Notes under the pieces: model-generated | Database searches by the model: none | The model's input: the letters and a program-made list of their open reading frames with translations, nothing else | Told to the model about the DNA's origin: nothing | Translations under genes and position numbers: made by a program | DNA from: Burkholderiaceae bacterium | Lineage (GTDB): Bacteria; Pseudomonadota; Gammaproteobacteria; Burkholderiales; Burkholderiaceae_F | Assembly: GCA_022843955.1 (NCBI GenBank) | Contig: JALHMQ010000009.1 | Span: forward strand, 106,928-170,927 | Direction of reading: 5' to 3' | DNA: 64,000 nucleotides | Shown here: piece after piece, positions 1 through 8,310 of the stretch | Layout: every line of letters starts with the position of its first letter | How positions within the stretch are numbered: position 1 is the stretch's first letter

Positions 1-363
1 GAGCAAAGCCTTCAAGCCGGCCAGCACGTCCCAGGGCCGCAACAGATGCTCGAGGACGTCGGCTGAAACGACGGCATCGAACCGTGCATCGGGTTGCAGC
101 ACCTGCTGCCACTGCGGATCGTTGAGGTCGGCCGGATAAACGTGCGGCACGATCGACTTCAGCTTTTCGATAGCTGTCGGGTCAAGTTCGACGGCCGCGA
201 GTTCGCGCCCGCCGCCGCGCGCCAGTTCTCGGGTGATCGAACCCGGACCGGCGCCGATCTCAAGCACGCGCCGCGCGTCACCAACGAGTTTGAGTACGTG
301 GGCGCCAGCTGTGTCGGCTTCGGTATCAACGGCGTAGTCGTAGGTGTGGCGTTGTCCAGACAT
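1..363 (-). CDS. Class I SAM-dependent methyltransferase, C-terminus beyond the window edge
   Basis: The reverse strand reads from an ATG at 363 off the left edge, so only the first 121 residues are present. Motif I of class I SAM methyltransferases is clear (VLEIGAGPGS, about residues 33-42), followed by an acidic segment (AVELDP) that would hold the ribose and a DVLEHL motif near residue 103, as in Methyltransf_11/12 proteins. Such enzymes in polysaccharide loci often methylate a sugar or cap a chain end, but the substrate cannot be read here. It lies 104 bp downstream of the flippase gene in the same direction and may share its transcript. Family confident; role unknown. Confidence 0.85.
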   Translation of the reverse strand, partial: MSGQRHTYDYAVDTEADTAGAHVLKLVGDARRVLEIGAGPGSITRELARGGGRELAAVELDPTAIEKLKSIVPHVYPADLNDPQWQQVLQPDARFDAVVSADVLEHLLRPWDVLAGLKALL

Positions 364-467
364 CGCGGCTCGGTGAAAAGTTGGAGAAGCCCGCCACAAA
401 GATCGCATGACGGTAGTCCACTGTCGCGATTGTCGCAAAGTCCTGCGCTGATGGCTCGACAAACCCC

Positions 468-1967
468 TCAGCGTCCACTGAGCCGACGCATCAAGCCCCG
501 GACCTGGTTGCGCGCAAACGGCACCGTCAGGGCGGCCGCTCCCAGCGTGGCGAGCGCCATTGACAGCAGGACCAGCAGCCCTGCTGCACCTTCAGGGAGC
601 ACGGGCACGCCCAGCCGCATCAGTAACACCACCGCCAAGGCTGCAGCGGCGGGCGGCCAAGTATCCGACCACCATGTGCGCGCATGCGATGCGCCTTCCA
701 TCGTCGGGACCAGCGCCACCATGCCGGCCAAGTGGAACATGTTGTAGATCAGCCAGGCTGCGGCCGCGCCCACCGCACCCCACACGGATGCCGCCCACAG
801 CATGCACGGCAGCAGCGATATGGTGCCGACCAGCAGCAGTCGCAGATTGATGTCCGGACGTCCGTGCGCCAGCAGCAACGCCAGTGGCTGCGCGGTCAGC
901 GCATTGAGGCCAAAGCCTAGTGCCAAGAGCGATAGCAGTGGCGCGGCTGCGACTGCCAAGGCCCGATCCCCCGTCCACAACCGCAACACGTCTCCGGCGT
1001 AGGCTGCAAGCAGCAGTGACGCCGGCACGACGAGCGCGGTCGCCAACTGCACGCTGCGGCGGTACAGCGTGCGTAGGTCGTTCAGAGCAGCGGACCCGTG
1101 CAACTCCGAAAAGCGCGGATACGTGGCCGACATCAGCGGCATCATGATCCGGTGAAGCGCCGCGGCGGCGGCGGCGGCGACTGCATACCGCCCTAGCGCG
1201 TCGAGCGGGAGCATCCGCGACAGGATAATGCGGTCGGCCTGCACGACGATGAAGGACAGCAGTCCGATGCCGGCAACCGCACCCGCAAAACCCAGGACCG
1301 ACCTCACCGCACCTGGGTCGAATCCGACCGGAACTGCCGGCAGCCGCGCCCAACAAAGAACAGCGAGCACCACCGCATGCAATAGAGTCAACGCAAGCTG
1401 CCAGCCGAAGAACACTGGCAGGGTGGCTTCGGCGAGCGCGAGCGGCAGCAGCACCCCCACTGCGCGCAAGGCGAGGAACACCGTGTTCACCACGTTGAGC
1501 AGCACTTGGCGCTGCAGGCCGGCCAGCACGCCTCCGTACAGCGCCGTTGGCCACATCGCCGCTGCCGTAGCGACCAGCAGGAGCAGTCCCATGGTCACCT
1601 CACGACCGGACAACTGCTGAGGGTTCAGCCAATGGGTGGCCACCCCGGGCGCGAGTGCCGCGCCAAGCAGCACCAGCGCCAGAGCCGCGCTCCACACCAC
1701 CCACTCGAACGAACGGACAACGCGCGCCGCACGCTCCCGCGACGCATCGTCAGTGCTGCGCGCGAGCTCGCGATTGACGGTACTGGACATGCCCACGTCC
1801 AGTACCAGCACGGCCGCCTGCAGAGTGATGAAGAGGCCAAGCACACCGTAGGCTTCAAGCCCCATCCAGCGCAAGTACACCGGCACCATGGCCAGTTGAA
1901 TCAGGATCGCCGCCGCCTGACCAAGCGCGTTGGCCGCCGTATTCCGGCGCAGAGCAGAACTCAGCAT
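468..1967 (-). CDS. wzx: Polysaccharide flippase of the MOP/Wzx superfamily
   Basis: This 499-residue protein is almost entirely hydrophobic, with about 12-14 predicted membrane segments separated by short Arg-rich loops. That is typical of Wzx/RfbX-type lipid-linked oligosaccharide flippases of the MATE-like MOP exporter superfamily. The N-terminal region (NTAANALGQAAAILIQLAMV) looks like the usual first helix of PF01943/PF13440 proteins. Length is normal for the family (400-500). It is the last but one leftward gene of the first polysaccharide locus, which also encodes an ABC exporter, so one locus seems to hold two export routes. The substrate cannot be inferred from sequence. Confidence 0.85.
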   Translation of the reverse strand: MLSSALRRNTAANALGQAAAILIQLAMVPVYLRWMGLEAYGVLGLFITLQAAVLVLDVGMSSTVNRELARSTDDASRERAARVVRSFEWVVWSAALALVLLGAALAPGVATHWLNPQQLSGREVTMGLLLLVATAAAMWPTALYGGVLAGLQRQVLLNVVNTVFLALRAVGVLLPLALAEATLPVFFGWQLALTLLHAVVLAVLCWARLPAVPVGFDPGAVRSVLGFAGAVAGIGLLSFIVVQADRIILSRMLPLDALGRYAVAAAAAAALHRIMMPLMSATYPRFSELHGSAALNDLRTLYRRSVQLATALVVPASLLLAAYAGDVLRLWTGDRALAVAAAPLLSLLALGFGLNALTAQPLALLLAHGRPDINLRLLLVGTISLLPCMLWAASVWGAVGAAAAWLIYNMFHLAGMVALVPTMEGASHARTWWSDTWPPAAAALAVVLLMRLGVPVLPEGAAGLLVLLSMALATLGAAALTVPFARNQVRGLMRRLSGR

Positions 1968-2081
1968 CCCAGTAGCTTAGCGACCATGCGCGTCCGACCG
2001 GACCTGCCGGCTTTGTCGGACAGAGTGATTGGTACGCGGGACCCTTCCACGTTGTGGGTTTCTTAGAAACACGTTGGTTTA

Positions 2082-2280
2082 CTCGCCGACGTAGCGCGCG
2101 ACGCGCCGCGCTTCGTCGAGCCGCACTATCCGAAGGGCGAAGGCCGCGGCCGCCCGCCCATCGGGCTCGACCGCATCCTGCGCAAGATCGTCGTGCAGCA
2201 GTGCCTGGGCCTGTCCGACTAAGGCATCGAAGACGCCGTCTACGACAGCCAGGCCATCCGCGATTTCACCGGCATCGCAG
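2082..2280 (+). pseudogene. IS5-family transposase N-terminal remnant with in-frame stop
   Basis: A forward frame from 2082 reads like the N-terminal part of IS5-family transposases: a VEPHYPKGEGRGRPP segment, then LDRILRKIVVQQCLGLSD, then GIEDAVYDSQAIRDF. A TAA at 2220-2222 interrupts it where relatives have a sense codon (one base away from GAA). There is no start region and no catalytic DDE portion. The remnant runs up to the stop end of manC, on the opposite strand to its neighbours. I see no terminal inverted repeats. It marks an old insertion-sequence visit between the flippase gene and manC. Confidence 0.75.
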
Positions 2281-2295
2281 CCGCACGGTCGCGCT

Positions 2296-3735
2296 TCAGC
2301 CAGCGACCCGCCCGTAGAGGTCCTGGAACCGCACGATGTCGTCCTCGCCGAGGTAGCTGCCGCTTTGCACCTCGATCATCACGAGCGGCATCTTGCCGGG
2401 GTTCTCCAGCCGATGGCGGGTCCCGGCCGGAATGTAGGTCGACTCATTGGTGCGCACCAGGAACTCCTGCTCGCCGTTGACCACCTTGGCGGTACCGCTC
2501 ACCACGATCCAGTGTTCGCTGCGGTGATAGTGCATCTGCAGTGACAGTGCGCGGCCCGCCTTGACTTCGATGCGCTTGATCTTGAAGCCGGGCGCCTCCT
2601 GCAGCAACGTGTAGGTGCCCCAGGGCCGGGATACGGTGACGTGATAGGTGTGCTTGTCACCGCCGCGCGCGCGCACCTGCTCGACGATCTTCTTCACGTC
2701 CTGCGCGCGGTTCTTGTCGAGCACCAGCAGCGCGTCAGGCGTATCCACGACATAGACGTCCTGCAGCCCGAGCGTGGCCACCAGGCGATCATGCGAGTGC
2801 ACGAAGCATCCGGTGCTGTCGACGAAGATGGCTTCCGAGGCAGCCCGATTGCCCTGCGCATCGCCGGCATACTGGCCGGCAATCTCGTTCCAGGCGCCCA
2901 CATCGCTCCAGCCAAGGTCGCCAGGCACCACGGCCACGCGCGGCGCCCGCTCGAAGATCGCGTAGTCGATCGAGATGCTCTCGCACGCATCGAACGACTC
3001 CCGCACCAGTTCGATGCTGTCCCCACCGACCGCCTTGGCGCGGGAGGCCTCCCAGCAGGCCACGCCTGCCTGATAAAGCGCCGGCTTGAGCGACTCGAAC
3101 GCCTGCAGCATGTCCTTGGCGCGAAAGCAGAACATGCCCGAGTTCCACAGGTAGTTGCCGTCCTCGACGTACTGCTGCGCGCGGGCGAGGTCGGGCTTTT
3201 CGACGAACTGGCGCACGGCGCGGCCGCCGCCGTCGATGGCGTCGCCGCCACGGATGTAGCCGTAGCCGGTTGCCGGCGTCTTCGCCGTAATGCCGAAAGT
3301 CGTCAGCCAGCCGTTGGCGGCCAGCACCTGCGCCTGCGCCACGCAGGCGGCAAAGGCAGGCTCGTTGTCGATCAGGTGATCCGCCGGCAGCACCAGCAGG
3401 CAGGCGTCGTCGCCGTGCGCGTCGGCCACTGCCAGCGCCGCGAGGAGAATTGCCGGGGCGGTATTGCGGCCAGTTGGTTCCAGCAGGAAGCGCGTCCGGT
3501 CGCCGGACCGAGCGTCAGCCAGTTCATCGCGCGACAGGAAGTAGTAGTCGCGGTTGGTGACGATCCACGCCGGACCCGCGCCCGGCAGGACCGCCGCGCG
3601 GTCGTAGGTCTTGCGCAGCAGCGTGCGACCATCCGGCATCTTCATGAAAGGCTTGGGCAGCGCTTCGCGCGACACCGGCCACAGGCGGGTGCCGGCACCA
3701 CCGGAAAGAATGGTCGGAACAAGGTCAGCAGTCAC
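2296..3735 (-). CDS. manC: Mannose-1-phosphate guanylyltransferase / mannose-6-phosphate isomerase
   Basis: This 479-residue bifunctional type II PMI/GMP makes GDP-mannose from mannose-1-phosphate and GTP and also isomerises fructose-6-phosphate to mannose-6-phosphate. The N-terminal nucleotidyltransferase signature (ILSGGAGTRLWPVSR, residues about 9-23) and the following PKPF are intact. The C-terminal cupin isomerase domain carries SLQMHYHRSEHW with its metal-binding histidines. Length matches AlgA/ManC/CpsB (about 480). It supplies GDP-mannose to the surrounding glycosyltransferases. The gmd-fcl genes that would have used GDP-mannose for deoxyhexoses survive only as a scar at 22520. Its 5' end abuts a glycosyltransferase relic. 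Confidence 0.95.
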   Translation of the reverse strand: MTADLVPTILSGGAGTRLWPVSREALPKPFMKMPDGRTLLRKTYDRAAVLPGAGPAWIVTNRDYYFLSRDELADARSGDRTRFLLEPTGRNTAPAILLAALAVADAHGDDACLLVLPADHLIDNEPAFAACVAQAQVLAANGWLTTFGITAKTPATGYGYIRGGDAIDGGGRAVRQFVEKPDLARAQQYVEDGNYLWNSGMFCFRAKDMLQAFESLKPALYQAGVACWEASRAKAVGGDSIELVRESFDACESISIDYAIFERAPRVAVVPGDLGWSDVGAWNEIAGQYAGDAQGNRAASEAIFVDSTGCFVHSHDRLVATLGLQDVYVVDTPDALLVLDKNRAQDVKKIVEQVRARGGDKHTYHVTVSRPWGTYTLLQEAPGFKIKRIEVKAGRALSLQMHYHRSEHWIVVSGTAKVVNGEQEFLVRTNESTYIPAGTRHRLENPGKMPLVMIEVQSGSYLGEDDIVRFQDLYGRVAG

Positions 3736-4277
3736 CGCATTGACTCCAGAAAGCCTCGGGGTTTGACTAGAGCGCGATCATGCCGATTGCAAAGCGCAGT
3801 GGCAAACAGCCAAACGGCGCCCAGACCGAGCGACTGGGACTGCAATGACCACGGCCACTCATTGCTCTGGTCACACGTCGCTGCTACGAGCACGCTTACA
3901 CGCGGGTTGATGCGCTGGCTCAAGAGATCTGCAGCTTCACAGCACGAGCGGAAGCATTCGTCCAAGATCATGCCGCCAAGCAGATCGACATCATCGGCCG
4001 TCGGACCGGTGATCACCGAGCGCGCGCGGGAGCAGACTCAGCAGCGTCGACAGCGCCCGCTGTGAGTCAGCACTTGAGCCGTCCAGTTGGAATAGCACGG
4101 CGCAAGATGGCTGTCGGATGGGACCGACGATTCAATGAGGTCCTGAAAGGGATCATCGGACAACCGCAGATCAGGGTTGAGCACCGCGAACCCGCGGTGT
4201 CGCCGCAACACCGAAAGACTCGTCTGCGGTTGGCGCCGAAACCGAGTGAGCGCTCGTTGCGAAGGCCTGTACGCGAC
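3736..4277 (-). pseudogene. Decayed GT2 glycosyltransferase (WbbL-like rhamnosyltransferase type)
   Basis: No intact gene fits these 542 bp, but pieces of a GT2 enzyme can be read leftward in shifting frames. Near 4277-4220 one frame gives LRNERSLGFGANRRRVF, resembling the GFGANHN signature of the L-rhamnosyltransferase/WbbL group. At about 4190-4160 another frame gives FAVLNPDLRL-SDDPF, the usual next motif. A third frame (about 4010-3800) gives DLLGGM...AADLLSQRI...VLVA, matching the C-terminal half of that family in order and spacing. Stops and frameshifts separate the pieces and the first 50 or so residues are missing. The 5' end coincides with the end of the next GT2 gene, so a deletion probably fused the two. 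Confidence 0.6.
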
Positions 4278-5060
4278 TTACGACGGGGGTGGTTGCGCCA
4301 GGTTTTCGCAACTCAGATCCAGGTCGCTGTGCCGACTTAACACCAGACGCGCGACCACTGCTCGCAGCAGCCCCCAGCGCCAGGCCAGTAACTGTGCGAG
4401 CCCGGCACGCCGATGCGGCGAGGCATTGCCGCCGTGACGTCGGTACTTCATCAGTGGCCGATCTACATATGCGACCCGACCGCGCAGGCTGGCCAGCGCA
4501 CCAATCCACATGTCGTGCATCGGCACACCCGTAGGAATTGGCAGGACATCAGTCAGCAGCTCGCGACGAAACGCCATTGCACAGCCAAGATAGCGGCTCT
4601 TCAAGAGCGTCGAGGCGACACTGCCGCGGAAGCCTCCGCGGCTGGCCATGAATGACGGAGCAATCTGTCGCCCGTCGGCATCGATCATGCTGGCATCGCA
4701 CAACGCCAGCAGCGCGCCAGCCCGCAACTGCGCGACCAGTGCATCGCGCTTGCCGGGCAGCCAGATGTCGTCGTGGTCGCACAAGAATATGAACTGCCCA
4801 CGACACGCTGCCAAGGCAAGTTCGAAACTCGCCCGCACGCCGCGATTGCCCTCGTTGCGCAGCAGTCGAATTCGCGGGTCATTGCGGCCGAGCAGCAGCG
4901 CTGCGGTACCGTCAGTCGAGCCATCGTCCACGGCGACGATCTCATCTTGGGGATTCAACTGACTTAGGACTGATTCGACTTGCGCACCGAGCCAGCGTGT
5001 CCCGTTGTACGCCGCGAGCGCGACCGACACCTCGACGCGCGGTGCATCAGCGACTTTCAT
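4278..5060 (-). CDS. Family 2 glycosyltransferase (GT-A)
   Basis: The 260-residue protein begins with a standard GT2 fold: VSVALAAYNGTRWL, then EIVAVDDGSTDGTA with the first acidic motif, then NEGNRGVRASFELAL, and FLCDHDDIW as the DxD-like metal site (about residue 95). It resembles RfbF/WcaA-type sugar transferases that extend O-antigen on the cytoplasmic face. The extreme C-terminus (LAQPPPS) runs into the glycosyltransferase relic downstream, so the natural end may have been lost and replaced. Its ATG overlaps the stop of a 53-codon reading frame (ATGA), suggesting translational coupling. Donor and acceptor are unknown. Confidence 0.85.
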   Translation of the reverse strand: MKVADAPRVEVSVALAAYNGTRWLGAQVESVLSQLNPQDEIVAVDDGSTDGTAALLLGRNDPRIRLLRNEGNRGVRASFELALAACRGQFIFLCDHDDIWLPGKRDALVAQLRAGALLALCDASMIDADGRQIAPSFMASRGGFRGSVASTLLKSRYLGCAMAFRRELLTDVLPIPTGVPMHDMWIGALASLRGRVAYVDRPLMKYRRHGGNASPHRRAGLAQLLAWRWGLLRAVVARLVLSRHSDLDLSCENLAQPPPS

Positions 5061-5218
5061 GCGTGACCCGACCGAGGCAACGATCGCGCCGCCCGGAACT
5101 GCAACGTCCGGTCGACCAAGGAGAGCCGCAGACCGCTCGGATCGGCCGCTGGCCTGCGCTCGGTGAAGGACCGCAGTGGTCGCGAGCCGGGCTTGACCCT
5201 AGCCAACGTTCTGCTCAT
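5057..5218 (-). CDS. Possible 53-residue protein linking two glycosyltransferase genes
   Basis: A short frame starts at an ATG that overlaps the stop of the upstream rhamnosyltransferase gene (ATGA, 5215-5218) and ends in a TGA that overlaps the ATG of the next GT2 gene (ATGA, 5057-5060). The product would be basic (about 12 Arg) with no membrane segment or recognisable motif. It could be a real small protein, a device that lets ribosomes cross the gap, or coincidence in high-GC DNA. I favour a translational bridge or a degenerated gene and would not assign a function. Confidence 0.3.
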   Translation of the reverse strand: MSRTLARVKPGSRPLRSFTERRPAADPSGLRLSLVDRTLQFRAARSLPRSGHA

Positions 5219-6309
5219 CTAAGCGTTTGCTGCACGGGCGCCGGTGGTACCCCATCGACGCGCGGCCGGTCTACTTCGCTGCGGCCGTGACGGCCCAGCA
5301 TTCCGTCGATCGCGCCTCGCAGCATCCAGCGCAACCGCGCGTCGCGCGGCGCACACAGCAGCGTGTGGCCGACGAACTGGCGCAACGCGCGGCCCAGCAG
5401 GTGCAGGCGCCAGTGGCGCGGCAGGCTGCGCCGGCGCGCCAGCAGCAGGGCGTTGCGGATCAGGTAGTACTGGCGACGCGGGCGATGGACCACCACCTGA
5501 CGCCCGAAGACAAGTCGCACCTCATCGCCCAGCTCGTGCGACATGCGGACCGAAGGCACGCCAACCACCCGCCAGCCACGGGCACGTGCCCGCAAGCACC
5601 ACTCGTAGTCCACGTAGTCGATGAACAGAGCGCTGTCGAGGCCACCCACCTGCGCCACCGCCGCCATGCTGAGCAGGCTGCCGGAACTGATGAGGACATC
5701 GCAATCGAGCAGCTCATCGTTGGCGGCTGCGTCGATACGACGCACGCGCCCGGCGTCGCTGCGCAGGAACGGGAAGGGCCGGCTCGTGCGGGCGTCCACG
5801 AAGCTCGGACCAACGGCCGCGACCCGCTCGCCGCACTGCGTCAGCTGACGCAGGGTGCCGAGCAGCGTATCGATGTCGGTGCGCGACAGGCAGCTGTCCT
5901 GGTCGAGCAAAAGTGCATACGGCAAGCCGCGCGCAAGGACGCGGCGCAGACCCTGGTTCTGCGCTTCTGCCACGCCCAGGTTCTCGCCGTTGCAAATGAG
6001 TTCTGCCGTCAGGGTGTCCTTGGCGCCTGCGACGGCCTGTTGCGCTTCACGCGACTCGGAGTTGTCGACCAGGATGATGTCCACGGCCGGGTGGTCGTCA
6101 AGCGCCTTCAGGCAGGCCTGCAACCGTTCGATCGCGGGCTCAAAGCACACGACGATCGCAGCGACCCGTAATCCAGCGTCTGCCCTGCCCCGCTCTTGCG
6201 GCGCCTGCGAGCGATCCTCTTCCATGCTGGCTTCCATCACCTGCTCCGACGCGTCGTGCGGAAGAAGCGGGAGGCAAGCGCGGCGCCCGCCGCGAGTCAG
6301 TTCACGCAA
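5215..6309 (-). CDS. Rhamnosyltransferase-type family 2 glycosyltransferase
   Basis: This product fits the TIGR01556-like rhamnosyltransferase group. The GT-A core starts near residue 47 (VAAIVVCFEP) and continues with IILVDNSE, ICNGENLGVAEAQNQG, LLLDQDS (metal site) and a DYVDYEWCLRARARGW segment typical of the acceptor region. The first 40 or so residues are unusual for the family, and an internal ATG at 6237 would remove 24 of them, so the start may be further in. dTDP-L-rhamnose from the rmlBACD genes in the window is the likely donor. Its stop overlaps the start of a short coupled frame. Confidence 0.85.
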   Translation of the reverse strand: MRELTRGGRRACLPLLPHDASEQVMEASMEEDRSQAPQERGRADAGLRVAAIVVCFEPAIERLQACLKALDDHPAVDIILVDNSESREAQQAVAGAKDTLTAELICNGENLGVAEAQNQGLRRVLARGLPYALLLDQDSCLSRTDIDTLLGTLRQLTQCGERVAAVGPSFVDARTSRPFPFLRSDAGRVRRIDAAANDELLDCDVLISSGSLLSMAAVAQVGGLDSALFIDYVDYEWCLRARARGWRVVGVPSVRMSHELGDEVRLVFGRQVVVHRPRRQYYLIRNALLLARRRSLPRHWRLHLLGRALRQFVGHTLLCAPRDARLRWMLRGAIDGMLGRHGRSEVDRPRVDGVPPAPVQQTLR

Positions 6310-6400
6310 GACGCACTGAGCAGGCGACGTGGCAAAAACGGCTAGGCGGCCGCTGTCCTTGCCGTCAAACTTTCCGATATATGGGAAGCCAGCGCCGCAG

Positions 6401-7450
6401 TCAGGCAGGCTGCTGGTGCAACTGCTGGTGTTGCCAGTCCATCACTTCCTGCGCCTTGCGACGGTCCTCCAGCAGGTCGCCGAAGGCCACGCGCAGCTGT
6501 GCCAGTTCATGGCGCAGCGCATTGGCATCTTCAACGCAGCGAGCCGTCCACTGCGCCAGGCCCGGCCGCGGTGGCAGGTCGGCGTAGGCGTTCGTCGGCA
6601 GGCGCCAGCCGGCGGCACTGCCGAGCGGCGCAGGCGGTGCCGCCGGCGCAGCCTCATCGCCTACCGGCTGCAAGCCGAAGGCAGCCGGATCCACGGCGCG
6701 CCGGCTGCCGGCCGGGATCGCCAGCACGTTGGTTTCGCAGGCGCCGCCGAACATGTTGACGTACGCGCCGTTGAAGTTGGCGCGGTTAAACGGGTTGGCC
6801 ACGTGCCAGTAGAGCTGGTAGCCGAGGCCACGCAGCAGCGCGAAGATCTGCGCGCGGTTGCGGTCGGTCGCCTGCTCGAAGTACAGGTGCGGTGCGCACT
6901 CGAGCAGCAGCCTCTCGGCCCCGCGCAGCACATCCAGTTCCATGCCTTCGACATCGATCTTGAGCAGCGCACAGCGTTCGAGCCCGAGGTCGTCGAGCGC
7001 AAGTATCGCCACCGGCAGACACGCGCCTACCGCGTGGCGGCGCTGGCCGTCGGCGAAGCTCACCGCACCGTAGTTGCCTTCAGGCGCGGCAAGATCGAGC
7101 GCGAAAGACGTGGCGCCGCTGGCCTGGTCGGCCAGCGCAAAGACACAGCGTGCCCACGTCGCGCCATTCAAGGTGACGTTGGTCGCCAGCAGGTCGAACA
7201 TCGCCGGCTGCGCCTCGATTGCGATCACGCGCCCCTCGCTGCCGACGAAGCGGGCCAGTGCCAGCGTATGGCAGCCGACATTGGCACCGGCATCGATTAC
7301 CGTGTCGCCCGGCCGCACCAGCTGGTGCAGCAGGTGCAGCTCCTGCTCGGCCCACTCGCCATAGCGCGCAAGCGAGGCGCCGATCACGCTGTCGTCGGCA
7401 AAGTGGAACAGGTCGCCATGGCGTGCGGTGTGCAACGTGAGTCGGCTCAT
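6401..7450 (-). CDS. FkbM family SAM-dependent methyltransferase
   Basis: The 349-residue protein has the FkbM (PF05050) layout: a SAM-binding loop DTVIDAGANVGCHTLALA (about residues 49-66), an acidic IAIEAQP strand, and the family signature LLKIDVEGMELDVLRGAE near residue 160. About 100 C-terminal residues (Pro/Ala-rich, then a coiled-looking Gln-rich tail) go beyond the usual domain. FkbM enzymes O-methylate sugars or polyketides; beside an ABC O-antigen exporter a chain-modifying or chain-terminating role is plausible but inferred. It lies between the glycosyltransferases and wzt on the same strand. Confidence 0.88.
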   Translation of the reverse strand: MSRLTLHTARHGDLFHFADDSVIGASLARYGEWAEQELHLLHQLVRPGDTVIDAGANVGCHTLALARFVGSEGRVIAIEAQPAMFDLLATNVTLNGATWARCVFALADQASGATSFALDLAAPEGNYGAVSFADGQRRHAVGACLPVAILALDDLGLERCALLKIDVEGMELDVLRGAERLLLECAPHLYFEQATDRNRAQIFALLRGLGYQLYWHVANPFNRANFNGAYVNMFGGACETNVLAIPAGSRRAVDPAAFGLQPVGDEAAPAAPPAPLGSAAGWRLPTNAYADLPPRPGLAQWTARCVEDANALRHELAQLRVAFGDLLEDRRKAQEVMDWQHQQLHQQPA

Positions 7451-7517
7451 CGGGCCTCCTTGCGGTGTTGCCGTCGGCGCCCGCCGGCGGCTCGGGATAC
7501 GTGGGTCCGCGTCCGGC

Positions 7518-8297
7518 TCAGGCGGCCAGGCGCGCTTGCGCCTGGGCGTGTGTACGCGCTTGGTAGTCGGCCAGCACGCGTTCGAGCGGACCGGCGGCGA
7601 TCAGCGATCCATGTTCGAGCAGGATGGCGCTGGTGCAGCACTGGCGCAGCAGGTCCTCCGAGTGCGAGGCCAGCACCAGGATGCCGGCGCTTTCCAGCAG
7701 GCGGCGCAAGCGCGCGTTCGCCTGTTCGAAGAACGCCGCGTCGCCGGCACCGATGCCTTCATCCAGGATCAGGATCTCCGGCAGCACGCTGGTGGAGATG
7801 GCAAACGCCAGACGTGCCCCCATGCCGGCCGAGTAGGTGCGCACGGGCATGTGCAGGAACGGCCCCAGGCCGGTGAAGGCGCAGATCTCGTCCATCCGTT
7901 CGGCAATCTCTTGCCGCGACATGCCCATCAGCAGCAGTCGCAGCGCGACGTTCTCGGCGCCGCTGCTTTCCGGGTCCATGCCGAGCGCCGGATCGAAGAT
8001 CGAGCCGACCGTGCCGTGCACCTCGATCTCGCCGCCGGCCGGCTCGTAGATGCCGGCCAGCACGCGCAACAGCGTGCTCTTGCCCGAGCCGTTGTGGCCG
8101 ATCACCGCCACGCGGTCGGACAGGCGCAGCTCGAGGTCGATGTCGTTGAGCGCGCTGACGACTGTCTGCGAACGCGCGTCCTGCTTGATGCGGCCGCCGG
8201 TGGTCGCCGCCAGCACACTGTTCTTGAGCGAGCGTGCCGAGCCCGACAGCAGCGGAAACTGCACCGACACCTTGCGCAACGAGATCGACGCCATCAT
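7518..8297 (-). CDS. wzt: Polysaccharide ABC transporter ATP-binding subunit
   Basis: This 259-residue nucleotide-binding subunit powers export of a lipid-linked polysaccharide. Walker A is GHNGSGKST, the signature is YSAGMGARLAF (the variant seen in Wzt/KpsT/TagH proteins rather than LSGGQ), and Walker B is ILILDEGIGAGD. It has no C-terminal carbohydrate-binding domain of the E. coli O9a type, so recognition of a modified chain end is not expected to occur in this protein. It starts 13 bp after the permease gene and shares its transcript. Confidence 0.95.
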   Translation of the reverse strand: MMASISLRKVSVQFPLLSGSARSLKNSVLAATTGGRIKQDARSQTVVSALNDIDLELRLSDRVAVIGHNGSGKSTLLRVLAGIYEPAGGEIEVHGTVGSIFDPALGMDPESSGAENVALRLLLMGMSRQEIAERMDEICAFTGLGPFLHMPVRTYSAGMGARLAFAISTSVLPEILILDEGIGAGDAAFFEQANARLRRLLESAGILVLASHSEDLLRQCCTSAILLEHGSLIAAGPLERVLADYQARTHAQAQARLAA

Positions 8298-8310
8298 CAG
8301 ACCCTGTCGT

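Noticed and set aside
3732..4016. A 94-codon reverse frame taken as a separate gene
   Set aside because: It reads better as the C-terminal piece of a decayed GT2 enzyme and has no ribosome site.
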